Source of the DNA: an uncultured Sphingomonas sp. | GTDB taxonomy: Bacteria > Pseudomonadota > Alphaproteobacteria > Sphingomonadales > Sphingomonadaceae | Length of the DNA: 58,538 nucleotides | Direction: 5' to 3' | Assembly: GCF_913777625.1 (NCBI RefSeq) | Contig: NZ_CAJYTI010000025.1 | Coordinates: forward strand, 1 to 58,538 | Part shown: positions 1 to 8,520 of the stretch, one piece after another | How the letters are laid out: every line of letters begins with the position of its first letter | Position numbering within the stretch: position 1 is the first letter of the stretch | The notes under the pieces: model-generated | What the model saw: the letters and a program-made list of their open reading frames with translations, nothing else | The model's database searches: none | What the model was told of the DNA's origin: nothing | Translations under genes and position numbers: made by a program

Positions 1-2
1 CG

Positions 3-563
3 GGCATCTATGCCGGCGACCAGGGCTTCACGATTCATGTCGGCGGCGACACCGCGCTCACCGGCGCGGTGATCGCCAGCACGGCGGACCCATCGAAGAA
101 CAGCCTGACCACCGGCACGCTCCACGCCAGCGACCTCGAGAACCGGGAGACCTGGAACGCCAGCCAGACCTCGATCGGCGGCGGGATCAAGGTCGGCAAG
201 GACGGGCAGGTGTCGCAGCAGGGCGCCACGGCGCTGCCGGGGCTGCCGATCCAGGGGCTGGGCACGGTGACCGCGACCCCGCCGATGGCGATGGGGGCGA
301 GCGGTAGCCAGTCGGGCACGACCCGGTCGGCAATCGCGAACGGCACGATCACGATCACTTCGGGCGACGCCGCCAGCGCCGCGCTCGACCATCTGTCCGG
401 GGGGGGGAGCTTGGTCAAGTTGTTGCCCGCAGGGAGCCGCGCGCCTGCAAATTACGGCTACTATATGACCCAGCCGTTTCCCGCAGCGGCAGGATCAACC
501 AGCGTCCATCCACTTATCAGCGCCGCGAGCCTGTGCAGACGAACCGAACCACTTCTGCCCTAG
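3..563 (+). CDS. Filamentous-haemagglutinin-like protein, C-terminal fragment (5' end outside window)
   Basis: The reading frame is open from the window edge. It shows the haemagglutinin-repeat pattern of large two-partner-secretion exoproteins: a GIYAGDQGF-type turn, VGGDTALTGAVIAS, then SLTTGTL and ISIGGG-like strands up to about base 395. Such proteins are secreted through a TpsB pore and act at the cell surface in adhesion or contact-dependent inhibition. At 399-407 there is a run of nine G, and downstream of it the frame (to the stop at 561-563) no longer looks like a haemagglutinin. The end is therefore probably a decayed or frameshifted tail. No partner transporter or toxin/immunity gene is visible. 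The family call is fairly secure for the first 390 bases; whether the gene is functional is unknown. Confidence 0.65.
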   Translation, partial: GIYAGDQGFTIHVGGDTALTGAVIASTADPSKNSLTTGTLHASDLENRETWNASQTSIGGGIKVGKDGQVSQQGATALPGLPIQGLGTVTATPPMAMGASGSQSGTTRSAIANGTITITSGDAASAALDHLSGGGSLVKLLPAGSRAPANYGYYMTQPFPAAAGSTSVHPLISAASLCRRTEPLLP

Positions 564-585
564 CGCCAGCGGCAGCAAGCAGAAG
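552..585. repeat. Imperfect hairpin between two convergent genes
   Basis: The 7-base arms CTTCTGC (552-558) and GCAGAAG (579-585) are exact inverted repeats around a 20-base loop. The element lies between the end of the haemagglutinin-like frame and the end of the esterase gene. It could stop transcription of either, but there is no clear T-tract, so the role is open. Confidence 0.25.
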
Positions 586-625
586 CAGTATGGGGGGAAA
601 TGGGAACTTCCTTCTGGTGCCGAAC

Positions 626-1768
626 TCAGCGCATCAAGCCGGCGGTGCGCAGCGCATCTTCTATGATACGTCCGACGCCGTCGGATGCGCGCTGGGGCTG
701 GGGTCGGGTCGGGGTTCCGCGATGCTCGACGGGCACAGCCTCGCTCAGCGATTGCGGCGCCGAGGACGGTGAAGCGTCGTGGTTGCGCCGACGGCCAGAC
801 GTCGTCGTGGCCAGACCCCAGAAATCGGAAATCCGACGTGTCGAGGAGATCCCGGCCTCCAGCATGTATGCGCCAGCAGCGCCGCAAGCGTCGGGGCCCG
901 CGGTGCTCAGCGGTGTGCCGTGGCCAAGGCCGCCGATGCGATATTCTTCGATCACCGCACGCCCATGCGCATCCTGCCATGCACGACGACGATGGCCGTC
1001 GATCTGCTCGACAAGGTCAGGCTCGGCCGCAACATCATGGAGCCCGCGCCATTGTTCGACGATCAGGGCCGAATTGGCATAGCTCACCGTCGCATCACGA
1101 TCGCCGTGCCAGATCGAGATCGTCGGCCATGGGCCCTGATGTGGAGATGCCGCAGTCACGAGCGCGCCAAGCCCCGCCGCCGGAGGTCCGCCGTGCGCCC
1201 GCATGCGATCAAACGCCTCCGGCATCGATGCCGCGGTCCCGTACGGGAGGCCGGCGATGATGGCCCCGCCGGCAAAGACGTCGGGATAGGTGGCGAGCAT
1301 CACCGACGCCATTGCGCCGCCCGCCGACAGGCCCGTCACGAAGATGCGGGCCGGATCAATCGCGTGCGCTGCCACCATCGTCGCGATCATCTGGCGGATA
1401 GACAGCGCTTCGCCGGTGTCGCGCCGGGTATCACTCGCGTTGAACCAGTTGAAGCAGAGGTTGGGGTTGTTGCCACGCTGCTGTTCTGGATAGAGGAGCG
1501 CAAAGCCCTGGTCGTCGGCGAGACGGGACCAGCCCGACCCGTGATCATAGCCGGCGGCATCCTGCGTACAGCCATGCAGCACGACGACCAATGCCGCAGG
1601 TGCCTGGCCTGATCGAGGCAGGTAGAACCGTCCCCGTAGCGCGCCGGGGTTCGAGCCGAACGCCACCAGTTCGGACAGGCGATCTTCTGTCGGTGCGGCG
1701 GTTCCGCCGATCGCGGCACCGTTCCGCAAGCGGGAAAGGCGGCGTAGAGTATCGTTCAGGCTACGCAT
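626..1768 (-). CDS. PHB-depolymerase-family esterase (extracellular catalytic domain type 1)
   Basis: The 380-residue protein has the alpha/beta-hydrolase layout of the short-chain PHB depolymerase/feruloyl esterase family. It shows VVLHGCTQ for the oxyanion hole, GLSAGGAM around the nucleophilic Ser, HGDRDATV for the acid, and GLGHG for the catalytic His. The C-terminus ends in the helical IIEDALRTAGL tail seen in many family members. The family hydrolyses polyester or acyl esters, usually after export; no convincing signal peptide is seen from this start. The ATG at 1768 was chosen because AGGAGA stands seven bases upstream, although the frame stays open much further. It appears monocistronic. 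The substrate cannot be told from sequence. Confidence 0.85.
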   Translation of the reverse strand: MRSLNDTLRRLSRLRNGAAIGGTAAPTEDRLSELVAFGSNPGALRGRFYLPRSGQAPAALVVVLHGCTQDAAGYDHGSGWSRLADDQGFALLYPEQQRGNNPNLCFNWFNASDTRRDTGEALSIRQMIATMVAAHAIDPARIFVTGLSAGGAMASVMLATYPDVFAGGAIIAGLPYGTAASMPEAFDRMRAHGGPPAAGLGALVTAASPHQGPWPTISIWHGDRDATVSYANSALIVEQWRGLHDVAAEPDLVEQIDGHRRRAWQDAHGRAVIEEYRIGGLGHGTPLSTAGPDACGAAGAYMLEAGISSTRRISDFWGLATTTSGRRRNHDASPSSAPQSLSEAVPVEHRGTPTRPQPQRASDGVGRIIEDALRTAGLMR

Positions 1769-1908
1769 GCGGCATTCTCCTGGCCACGGCAGAAGCCCTG
1801 ACGTGCAGAACGGTTGCGGGTTGCGACGTTTGCTGCACTGCACAATGTCGGGCGCGGCGGTGTGGATGCAAGGCGGGGCGCGAACTATTTCCTCGCCTGC
1901 CAAGGCAC

Positions 1909-2091
1909 CTAGATGCTCGAGAGGGGGCGATCCGCAATCGCACGAAGGCGCAGCCGCAATGCCATCGCCCGCGTGTCTTCCACCGTCCGGCCCAAGGCGT
2001 CGGCTATGGCCTCGATGCTGATGCCGGCCGCAATGCCGCTGCGTAAATCGTTGATGTTGGTCTGAGTCCAGCGCTGGTGCGTGTCCGTCAC
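1909..2091 (-). CDS. Possible 60-residue HTH-like small protein
   Basis: A GTG start at 2091, with GAAGG about eight bases before it, opens a 60-residue frame. The middle part, ISIEAIADALGRTVEDTRA, reads like the helix-turn-helix of small Myb/SANT-like or sigma-region-4-like proteins (recognise a site, skip a turn, recognition helix). It sits 140 bases upstream of the esterase on the same strand and could regulate it. The surrounding sequence is decayed, so this may equally be a remnant. No close family is recognised. Confidence 0.35.
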   Translation of the reverse strand: MTDTHQRWTQTNINDLRSGIAAGISIEAIADALGRTVEDTRAMALRLRLRAIADRPLSSI

Positions 2092-2891
2092 CGGCCGACC
2101 TTCGAGCAGACTTCGTCCCCTTGTACCCGGGTAGCCAGCTCCCACTTGCACCTGGCGCCAAGCCCCGACGAAGTCGCAATCTCCGCAAGCCCTGGCAGCA
2201 CCATGATCGAACACGGGACCGCAGGCGCGTAGATGAAACGCCAGCACCAGCGGCATTCGGCCGAACCGAGATTGGATGGCGGCGTGCTCCACGGCAGGGC
2301 CGTTTCCTGACCGGGTCGTGCGTCGCGATCGTCGAGGAACATCAGCGTGTCATCCTAATCGCCCCATGCGCGGTACAAAGGCCGATGCATCAGCTTCAGG
2401 ATCGCACGCACGATGTCGTGCCTTGGAGATGGAATCACAAGCGCGCCGCAAACTATTTCGGCTTCCGCACCTTTGGGGGTAGCCCACGCCTCCCGCCGGC
2501 CTCATATATGCCTTATCGCGCCGTCCTTCCCGAGCTTGGCCGCGACCGAGAGCGATTGATGCTCCCGCTCTGATGCGGAACGCTCTCATGGCTGCGATCT
2601 TCGACCTGCGCCCCGTACCGCCGTTGAAGCTGGCGCGTGCTCAGGCCGCCGCGAGGGAGAGGGCCGCGCTTGCCAATGCCGCAGCGCTCGTCGGCCGACA
2701 GTCTCGAGCAACAGAGCCGCGTTGCGCTGCTCGCCCGGAAGCTGCTCGATGGCGATGCCGCGATCCAGTTCCTTCACGTCCATCACGACGCGCTGTCCGC
2801 CCGGCCGCTCGACCTTGCGGTTGCCAGCCCGATCGGCCGCGCGGCGGTGGAGCAGGCGATCACCGTCCGCCGTTAGTCGTTGAAGCCCTGG
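2092..2891. other. 800-bp stretch without a credible gene
   Basis: Several overlapping open frames exist on both strands, as expected at this GC content. None has recognisable motifs, a ribosome binding site and a sensible start together. The stretch adjoins a demonstrable pseudogene, so it is most simply read as eroded coding sequence. Confidence 0.4.
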
Positions 2892-3192
2892 GTGTTGCTG
2901 ACCATCCATCACCGCACGCGCTACCGCTATGCGCGGCCGGCATGGCTGCAGCCGCACCGGAGGATGTAGCGCCCGCGCGGCCGGCAGGATCTTCGCGTGC
3001 TCGCGACCGCCGGGTTCCTCGAAGCGACCCGGACGCTGACGATCGACAGTCGGATGGTGGCGGATCATTCCTCTACCACGTGGTCGGTATGTGCCATCGC
3101 CCCCGGCCGAGAACTTCCTCGACAGGCAGGTCGAGGTGACGGTCGAGACGCGCAGCGCGCCTCCCCGTATTTCCGACGCTTCGGCCCTGTGA
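2892..3192 (+). pseudogene. Transglutaminase-family N-terminal domain, broken
   Basis: From 2892 the frame encodes a beta strand, LTIHHRTRYRYARP, followed by QPHRRM, then an in-frame TAG at 2967, then RPRGRQDLRVL. This matches the bacterial transglutaminase N-terminal region, which normally reads TIxHxTxYxYxxPV ... HRxxLRPRxxxxLRVL. Near 3100 the resemblance moves to another frame (QVEVTVETRSAPP), which ends at a stop at 3190-3192. One nonsense codon and one frameshift, with the cysteine-protease-like core missing, mean the gene is dead. In other proteobacteria this gene lies with alpha-E and ATP-grasp genes; none was recognised here. Confidence 0.6.
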
Positions 3193-3193
3193 G

Positions 3194-3721
3194 ATGATCG
3201 ACCGGAACGGACGCACCGCCGAACTCGAAAGCGCGTATCGAACGCTGTGCCGGGGCGCACGCTTCTTCGCGAGCCCCCCGGGCCAGGGCGCGGCGCCGCC
3301 CGACATGGTCGTGCCGATCAGTCATCGGCACCGGTCGAAGTGGATCGGCAACGGCCTGCGCGAACTCGATCGGTTCCTCCACCACTTGCTCGATGCGGTC
3401 GCGCAGGCCCATGGGCTCGGTATCGTTTCCGGCCGGCGCAGCAGCGCGGCAAAGCTGGGTGCGCTGCGCGCAACGCTCGGGCGTGGCGACGACGATCACG
3501 CCCGGCTGTTGGCGCTGGGCGGGACGCGCGCCTGCCTGTTCCACTGTGACGGCATCTTGCGAAGCCCTGCCATGGCAGCGGCCTGCTGGAACGGCCTCGG
3601 CAGGTTTGGCACGCCGCCGGCGCCCGAATCGGGCACGATGCTCGTCATTGTGGGGGAAGACCTGCAGAGCATCGGTCAATTCTACCACGAGCTCGCCGAC
3701 GATCTCGTGCGGCGGCTCTAG
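3194..3721 (+). CDS. Hypothetical protein, 175 residues
   Basis: The frame starts with ATG one base after the stop of the transglutaminase remnant. The composition is protein-like: amphipathic stretches such as LRELDRFLHHLLDAVAQAH and ARLLALGGTRACLF, and few runs of Arg/Pro. No signal peptide, membrane segment or catalytic motif is seen, and no family is recognised. Its position directly behind the transglutaminase remnant suggests both once belonged to one operon. It may be an intact survivor or may no longer be expressed; the ribosome binding site is weak. Confidence 0.5.
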   Translation: MIDRNGRTAELESAYRTLCRGARFFASPPGQGAAPPDMVVPISHRHRSKWIGNGLRELDRFLHHLLDAVAQAHGLGIVSGRRSSAAKLGALRATLGRGDDDHARLLALGGTRACLFHCDGILRSPAMAAACWNGLGRFGTPPAPESGTMLVIVGEDLQSIGQFYHELADDLVRRL

Positions 3722-4378
3722 TAAGTACGCGGTGGAATGCCCATCTCCATGACATCGCGGCTCGCCCTGCATGAGCAAGGTCGCGGCTGAGAGAGAATCC
3801 TGCTCCCGCTCGTCGAAGGAGCAGCGCCGTGTCATCTTTCTCCCTCGTTCCGCGGTCGCCTAACGTCGTTCCCTTTGTCGATGGCAGCGCGCGCCGCCGG
3901 CCGGTCCTGTCGATCTTCCCGCCGCGGCGCGATCCTGTAGCGCCGGCCACTCCAGATACCGTTTGAAGGTCGCGCGCCGCCAACATCGACGCGACCGTGC
4001 AACGGGTACGCGCAGCCTGCGCACAGCCGCAGGCGCGGATCCGCGCGATCCAACCAACATCGCCGAGCGGCACCCATGTCGTCGTTGCCTCCCGACGCAG
4101 CGACCGAGGAAAAGCGCCGGCTGACAGCCGATGATGGCATCGCCCGCGTTCCCGCCGATTTGGGCAGTGGGAGCCCGGCCTGCGTCCGGATCCTGCCCTG
4201 CTGACGATCGAGCGACCGCATGATCGGCGTTTTGGTCAGCCCGATCGCATACTGCCCAGCGACGAGGTGGCGGTGAAGGAACTGAAGAGCGAACGCTGAC
4301 CAGCCCTACTTGGCTACGGCTGCCAGCCAATTGCACAGCCTCGCGACCCTCTCCCGCGATTGCGCATGTGAACCCGCT
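3722..4378. other. Gene-poor junction next to the biosynthetic cluster
   Basis: About 650 bases separate the last flanking gene from the stop of the phosphopantetheinyl transferase. Open frames on both strands are short, rich in Arg/Pro/Ser and lack start signals. No tRNA, direct repeat or transposase end was recognised. It marks the left edge of the cluster. Confidence 0.5.
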
Positions 4379-5053
4379 TCAGCCGCTTGCGGGGATCCAT
4401 GCAGCTGCAAGCATGTACTCTCCGAGTTTCATCGTGGTGCCGGAAATCGCTACGCGCGACGCAGCTATCTCTTTCCGGATGATCCTGGCACAAAAATGGG
4501 TTCCGGAAAATGACAGCGCCATATCGGTGAAGTCTATGTATTGTCCTATCAGCAAGTAAATTGCCTTGAACGATGCCTCTTTGGCCGTGAAGCAGCGAGA
4601 TAGCCACTCCTGCTCGGTTTGATCGAGCGGTCGAAAATCGGCTTCTTCTTGTGATATCAGGGAAGACTGAAGATCTGGCGTAAACCGCTGCATCAACTCT
4701 ACGTCGATGCCGATCCCATCGAAAAGGAACGCCGGAGCGACTGCGGTCAATACCAACGATTCGCAGTGTGTGACGGTACCGCGCACCCCAGGCGGCAACA
4801 GGGGCTCGCGTCGATCACCGATGAGGACCGGCGATCGACTGTCAGAGATATGCTGCAACAGGTTTCGTAAGCTGATGCGCCCGGTTGCGAATTCGGCTCG
4901 GCGCGCGGAGCTGAAGTGCGCGCTAGCCTCTGCTTCCTCCGGGAGGAGACTTCCCTCATACGCCTGATCCAACAGCCTCCCATCCACCAGCACGTCGGAA
5001 GGAAGCATCGCACGCAATGCCGATTGTGCGTCCGCAGCAATGTTCACGAGCAT
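4379..5053 (-). CDS. 4'-phosphopantetheinyl transferase (EntD/Sfp superfamily)
   Basis: This 224-residue enzyme moves the phosphopantetheine arm of coenzyme A onto the Ser of carrier domains. It shows the family's two metal- and CoA-binding motifs: GIGIDVE at residues 113-119 (Asp117, Glu119) and FTAKEASFKAIY at 155-166 (Glu159, Lys163), plus VTHCESL at 94-100. The GDRREPLLPPG segment fits the EntD-type CoA pocket. The ATG overlaps the end of the efflux-channel gene by ten bases, so it is the last gene of the operon. Its natural targets would be the three NRPS thiolation domains and the ACP encoded upstream. Length and motifs are normal for the family. Confidence 0.92.
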   Translation of the reverse strand: MLVNIAADAQSALRAMLPSDVLVDGRLLDQAYEGSLLPEEAEASAHFSSARRAEFATGRISLRNLLQHISDSRSPVLIGDRREPLLPPGVRGTVTHCESLVLTAVAPAFLFDGIGIDVELMQRFTPDLQSSLISQEEADFRPLDQTEQEWLSRCFTAKEASFKAIYLLIGQYIDFTDMALSFSGTHFCARIIRKEIAASRVAISGTTMKLGEYMLAAAWIPASG

Positions 5054-6528
5054 TGAATCGGGCCGCCTACGCTTACGTAAACCTGGAGGCTGGTCTCGAT
5101 TTCGCGCGCGCGAAGGGCGCTTTGCTGTGCCTGCGCGGCGATCAAGTCCTGCTTGGCTGCGATGGTCGCCCGTCCGTCGTCCAGTCCCGCGGCCTCACGG
5201 GTGCGAGAGAGACGTTCCACCTGCGCAAGCGCGCCGATCCTGCGATCGCCAGCCTGCAGCTGAGTGTCGTACCAGCGGCGTGCAGCCAGCGCGTCGCTGA
5301 CGTCTCGAAAGGCGCCGCGCACCGCCTTGCGATATAGCGCAAAAGCTTCAGCTGCCTTCGCCTGGTTGAGGCGCACATTCGCCCGCCGCTTTGCCAGGTC
5401 GAAAATCGGCAGATCCAGCACGCCCCCTGCAGTTGCGAGCATGGCGTTGCCGGAGAAAAGCGAGTCCAATTCCGTGGAGGCAAACCCGAACAACCCGGTA
5501 AGCCGGATGGTCGGGAAAAGCATTGCCCTGGCCGCGCCTACGTCCCCTTGCGCCGCGCGTACGCGATATTCTGCGCTTAGGATGTCCGGTCGTTGCAACA
5601 GGAGCGTCGAAGGCAGGCCTGCATCGAGACGGTATGCGCCGGCGAATTGCGCGAAATTCGGTTGGATGGCGGTGGAGGCCGTCCCGCCGCTGAGTGCATC
5701 AAGGGCGTGCCGAAGCGTCGCCTCTTCAAGGGACAATTGGGCAAGCGTGGAATCGAGCGTATGCAGGCGGTCTTCTCGCGTGAAGACCTCGACACCGTTT
5801 TCCAGCCCTATGCGCTCGCGCTGTTCCGAAATTCGTGATTGTTCGGCAGTCAGCGAACGAAGGGTAAGCGTCGCCTCACGCTGAGCGCTGATTTCGGCCA
5901 ACCGAACATGGAGGCCGATAAGCTCGCGCAACAGCGCCAGTTCGATGGCCTTGCGGTTCCAAGCCTCGGCCAGCACGCGATTGCGAGCGGCTGCGGTGAG
6001 ATTGCGAAGCTTGCCCCAGAGGTCCACCTCGAATTCCGTCATCGTCAGCCGCGTTTCATATAGCGGATAACTCGCGGTGTTGGGGATCCCGATATCCTTG
6101 CTGATTTCCGGATAAAGCCGCTCGAGCAGGGCGCCAGCCGCCGTCGCTCCGGTTGTCGTGCGATTGATGCTCGTGCCGGCCGTGGTCTCAAGGCCAGGAC
6201 GATTTTGCTGCAATCGCTGGCGAAGCAGACCCTCGGCTTGGTCAAGGCGGGCGCTGGCCACAGCGACATCGTCACTATGCGCGAGCGCCTGCGTTACGGA
6301 GCGGGCGATATCGTCGGTAACCAGATGACGCCAGCATATGGCATTGCGGGGGATTTGTCCCTCCGGCTGGAGGTCGGTGTCGTAGCTGGGCGGAAGCGCG
6401 CCGGCGCGCAGCTTGTCGCTGGACTTCCCTATCGTGCAACCGCTCAGCAGCAACAGAAAGGGGGCGGCGAGACGAACGCCAGCGAACCACTTTTGACGCT
6501 CCGATGGCAAAGCTCGATAGCGCGACAA
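5044..6528 (-). CDS. Outer-membrane efflux lipoprotein (NodT/OprM/TolC family)
   Basis: The protein is an RND/ABC outer-membrane factor: a lipoprotein signal with lipobox LLSGC (lipid-modified Cys at residue 31 from the start used here), followed by two tandem repeats of long coiled helices and beta-barrel segments. Examples are SARLDQAEGLLRQRLQ in the first repeat and AEYRVRAAQGDVGAARAMLFPTI in the second. A TTG at 6528 is preferred: GGGAG lies six bases before it and overlaps the end of the upstream oxygenase. An ATG 13 codons earlier would lie inside that gene with no ribosome site. It would form the outer-membrane duct for the ABC permease, ATPase and membrane-fusion protein encoded at 27.9-30.7 kb. 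Confidence 0.9.
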   Translation of the reverse strand: MSRYRALPSERQKWFAGVRLAAPFLLLLSGCTIGKSSDKLRAGALPPSYDTDLQPEGQIPRNAICWRHLVTDDIARSVTQALAHSDDVAVASARLDQAEGLLRQRLQQNRPGLETTAGTSINRTTTGATAAGALLERLYPEISKDIGIPNTASYPLYETRLTMTEFEVDLWGKLRNLTAAARNRVLAEAWNRKAIELALLRELIGLHVRLAEISAQREATLTLRSLTAEQSRISEQRERIGLENGVEVFTREDRLHTLDSTLAQLSLEEATLRHALDALSGGTASTAIQPNFAQFAGAYRLDAGLPSTLLLQRPDILSAEYRVRAAQGDVGAARAMLFPTIRLTGLFGFASTELDSLFSGNAMLATAGGVLDLPIFDLAKRRANVRLNQAKAAEAFALYRKAVRGAFRDVSDALAARRWYDTQLQAGDRRIGALAQVERLSRTREAAGLDDGRATIAAKQDLIAAQAQQSALRAREIETSLQVYVSVGGPIQCS

Positions 6529-6529
6529 A

Positions 6530-7600
6530 TTATGCTCCCAGCGCCGGTTCGAATCGGTGCATGGCAATGCTGCTCAGCTCGGCTTGGAGGTCCGATAGGC
6601 GAACAGTTGCGCTGTCGAGGTAGCGTCGATCCTCGCCGATCTGAACGGAACGATGGTCGGAGATGTCCAGGTTGGAACCGTCAATCGGTGTGCTGGTGTT
6701 GCGCACGGGATAAATCGTCGTGTCGCTGAAGGTGAAGCGGGCGTTGATGCCGATGCGGTTTCGGGGGGACAGGTTCGCTGAGGAACCGTGCATGCACCGT
6801 TCGCTGAAGATCACGAACTCTCCGGCGCGCATCGGCAGCGAGACGATGTCCTGCTCCTCTTCGTGGAAATCGAGCGTTACCGCTCCGCGCGCATGCTCGA
6901 GCTTCTTTCGCGTGAACGCGCAAAGTTGATCGAACGTGAAGCCACGGGGATCGACATCGTCGAGATAGGATGCCGTCGGTATGTCGAGGCAGAGGCTATC
7001 ATCGCGGATCCGGGCGACGAGCTCGTCGAAGTCGTGGATCTCGCGAAACGGGTCGACATAAAATTCGGCTTCGGTGAGCGGGCGCATCTCGATCGGGAAG
7101 CGGCGCCGATGGGAACCTCGCGCAAATCGAATCGGCCCCATGGTGGGATCCACATCGGAAAGCGGCATCCAGACGGTTAGGTTCCAGGCGCTATTCTCGC
7201 GTCCCGCAGCGGGAACGAGCGCAGGCACGTCGTTCCCAATCTCCTCGCCATTGAACGCGCCCCATTCCTGATGCCAGCCGAGCGGGGCTTCGCCCGGCGC
7301 TTTCAGGAAGATCTTGGATCGCCACAGCTTGAAGCTGTCGCCCAAGACGGTCGAAACCGCGCGCAACACCTTCGGCGCGGTGAGCAGGTCGAGAAAATCG
7401 CGGTTCAGCAAATGCCAGTCGCGTACGGAGAAGCGGCGATAGAGCGGATGTGCTTCGCGGCCATCGATCATCGCTTCGATTGCGCGGGCTACCATCGCGC
7501 ATTGCGCCTGCGACACGCCGGCATCGAGGGGGCCACAGAAGCCGTCTGCCGCCATGCGCTCGCGAATTGCGGCGGGCTCAACCAAATTTTGCTCAGACAT
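6530..7600 (-). CDS. Phytanoyl-CoA dioxygenase-family Fe(II)/2-oxoglutarate oxygenase (tailoring enzyme)
   Basis: This 356-residue protein has the PhyH double-stranded beta-helix signature. GWHQEWGAF carries the first His (His110) and an acidic ligand (Glu112). ERCMHGSSANLSPRNR carries the distal His (His271) and the 2-oxoglutarate-binding Arg (Arg282). The family usually has HxD; here it is HxE, and the relatives that halogenate have HxA or HxG. Hydroxylation is thus more likely than chlorination. The region before the triad (WRSKIFLKAPGEAPLG) resembles the SyrB2-type branch that acts on carrier-bound amino acids. The ATG at 7600 has GGAGG ten bases upstream and follows the preceding stop by two bases. 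The substrate is probably a residue on an NRPS carrier domain or the released peptide. Confidence 0.85.
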   Translation of the reverse strand: MSEQNLVEPAAIRERMAADGFCGPLDAGVSQAQCAMVARAIEAMIDGREAHPLYRRFSVRDWHLLNRDFLDLLTAPKVLRAVSTVLGDSFKLWRSKIFLKAPGEAPLGWHQEWGAFNGEEIGNDVPALVPAAGRENSAWNLTVWMPLSDVDPTMGPIRFARGSHRRRFPIEMRPLTEAEFYVDPFREIHDFDELVARIRDDSLCLDIPTASYLDDVDPRGFTFDQLCAFTRKKLEHARGAVTLDFHEEEQDIVSLPMRAGEFVIFSERCMHGSSANLSPRNRIGINARFTFSDTTIYPVRNTSTPIDGSNLDISDHRSVQIGEDRRYLDSATVRLSDLQAELSSIAMHRFEPALGA

Positions 7601-7602
7601 GC

Positions 7603-8520
7603 TCAAACTGCCTCCAATTCGCCCAAGATCACATAATTTTCGCGTGGTCCCCGGTGACGAGCTCGGGCGTGGGCGAAAATGCGGTTGTTCAGCGCCAGAA
7701 TGTCGCCCGAGCGCCAGATGAAGGACCGCGCCGCGCGAAGCTGGGCGGTGACGATGGCACGCGCCCATGCATCGGGTATCGGGGTGCCATCGCCGAACAA
7801 CACGTCGCGCGGCGTTCGGCCCTGCGCGTCACAGGTCTCGAAATATTCTCGAACCTCTTCCGGCAGAAAGGCGGGGTGGTGCAGGGCGATCTGATGAAAC
7901 ATCGCGTATGCACCGTCGCACGATCGCGAGATCGCCGTCGTTCGAAAGTCGGTTTGCAGCACGTCCTGGTCCCATTCGGCGGCAAGCCCATGCTCCAGGC
8001 ACTGCCGCTCGACCTCCTCGGGAGAATGCGTGCCGAAAAAATCCTGCCAGGCCACGTCGAGTCCGGGGATGAATCGCCGTCGGTACAGCAGTCCGCGGCG
8101 GTGCAGCGCGTCGACAATCCCATCGTCGAGTTCGGCGAGCGCGCGCGCACCGTCGCTGAAGGGGGTGTTGCCGCCTTCCGGTGCTGGCTGGTGGCAGTAA
8201 AAAAAGATGAAGCGGGGCGCTGTCGGCGTATGCGAGGCTTCGTTGTGAAAGAGCAGGTCTTCTTTCGCCGGATACGGCGTCACGCGAAAAATGCCACGCT
8301 CCCCGAAGCGCGGCAGATCGCCATAGCGCTCCGCCAGCGGCAAGCCGAAACCGAGGATCGCGTCGTGGAACCCTCCGATGGAGGTTGCCGCATTGCGCAA
8401 CAGACATACACCCTGCTCTGCCAGCATCTGACGGGCAACTGACACGTTCTCGGCGACGATCCCGCCGAGCTGGGCGTCGTCCAGGGGGACGATGTCCGCG
8501 AGGCTGGGACGCTCATGCAT
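7603..8520 (-). CDS. TauD/TfdA-family, SyrP-like Fe(II)/2-oxoglutarate hydroxylase
   Basis: This 305-residue enzyme belongs to the clavaminate-synthase-like branch. Iron ligands are LFHNEASH (His92, Glu94) and FAHARARH (His284), with the co-substrate Arg in HRGPREN. The APEGGNTPFSD segment is the GGxTPxxD signature of SyrP and related beta-hydroxylases, which act on aminoacyl groups tethered to NRPS carrier domains, often Asp. The ATG overlaps the last codons of the 3210-residue NRPS by eight bases, with GGAGG five bases before it. This indicates tight co-translation with that synthetase. The start and length are normal. Which residue it hydroxylates is not shown; the terminal condensation-like domain of the NRPS may be its docking platform. 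Confidence 0.88.
   Translation of the reverse strand: MHERPSLADIVPLDDAQLGGIVAENVSVARQMLAEQGVCLLRNAATSIGGFHDAILGFGLPLAERYGDLPRFGERGIFRVTPYPAKEDLLFHNEASHTPTAPRFIFFYCHQPAPEGGNTPFSDGARALAELDDGIVDALHRRGLLYRRRFIPGLDVAWQDFFGTHSPEEVERQCLEHGLAAEWDQDVLQTDFRTTAISRSCDGAYAMFHQIALHHPAFLPEEVREYFETCDAQGRTPRDVLFGDGTPIPDAWARAIVTAQLRAARSFIWRSGDILALNNRIFAHARARHRGPRENYVILGELEAV

Noticed and set aside
2573..3139. A 188-codon plus-strand frame over the transglutaminase remnant
   Set aside because: Ala/Arg/Pro-rich without motifs, and it overlaps a frame with clear transglutaminase similarity.
6530..7600. Halogenase assignment
   Set aside because: The acidic iron ligand is present as Glu, whereas known 2-oxoglutarate halogenases have Ala or Gly there.
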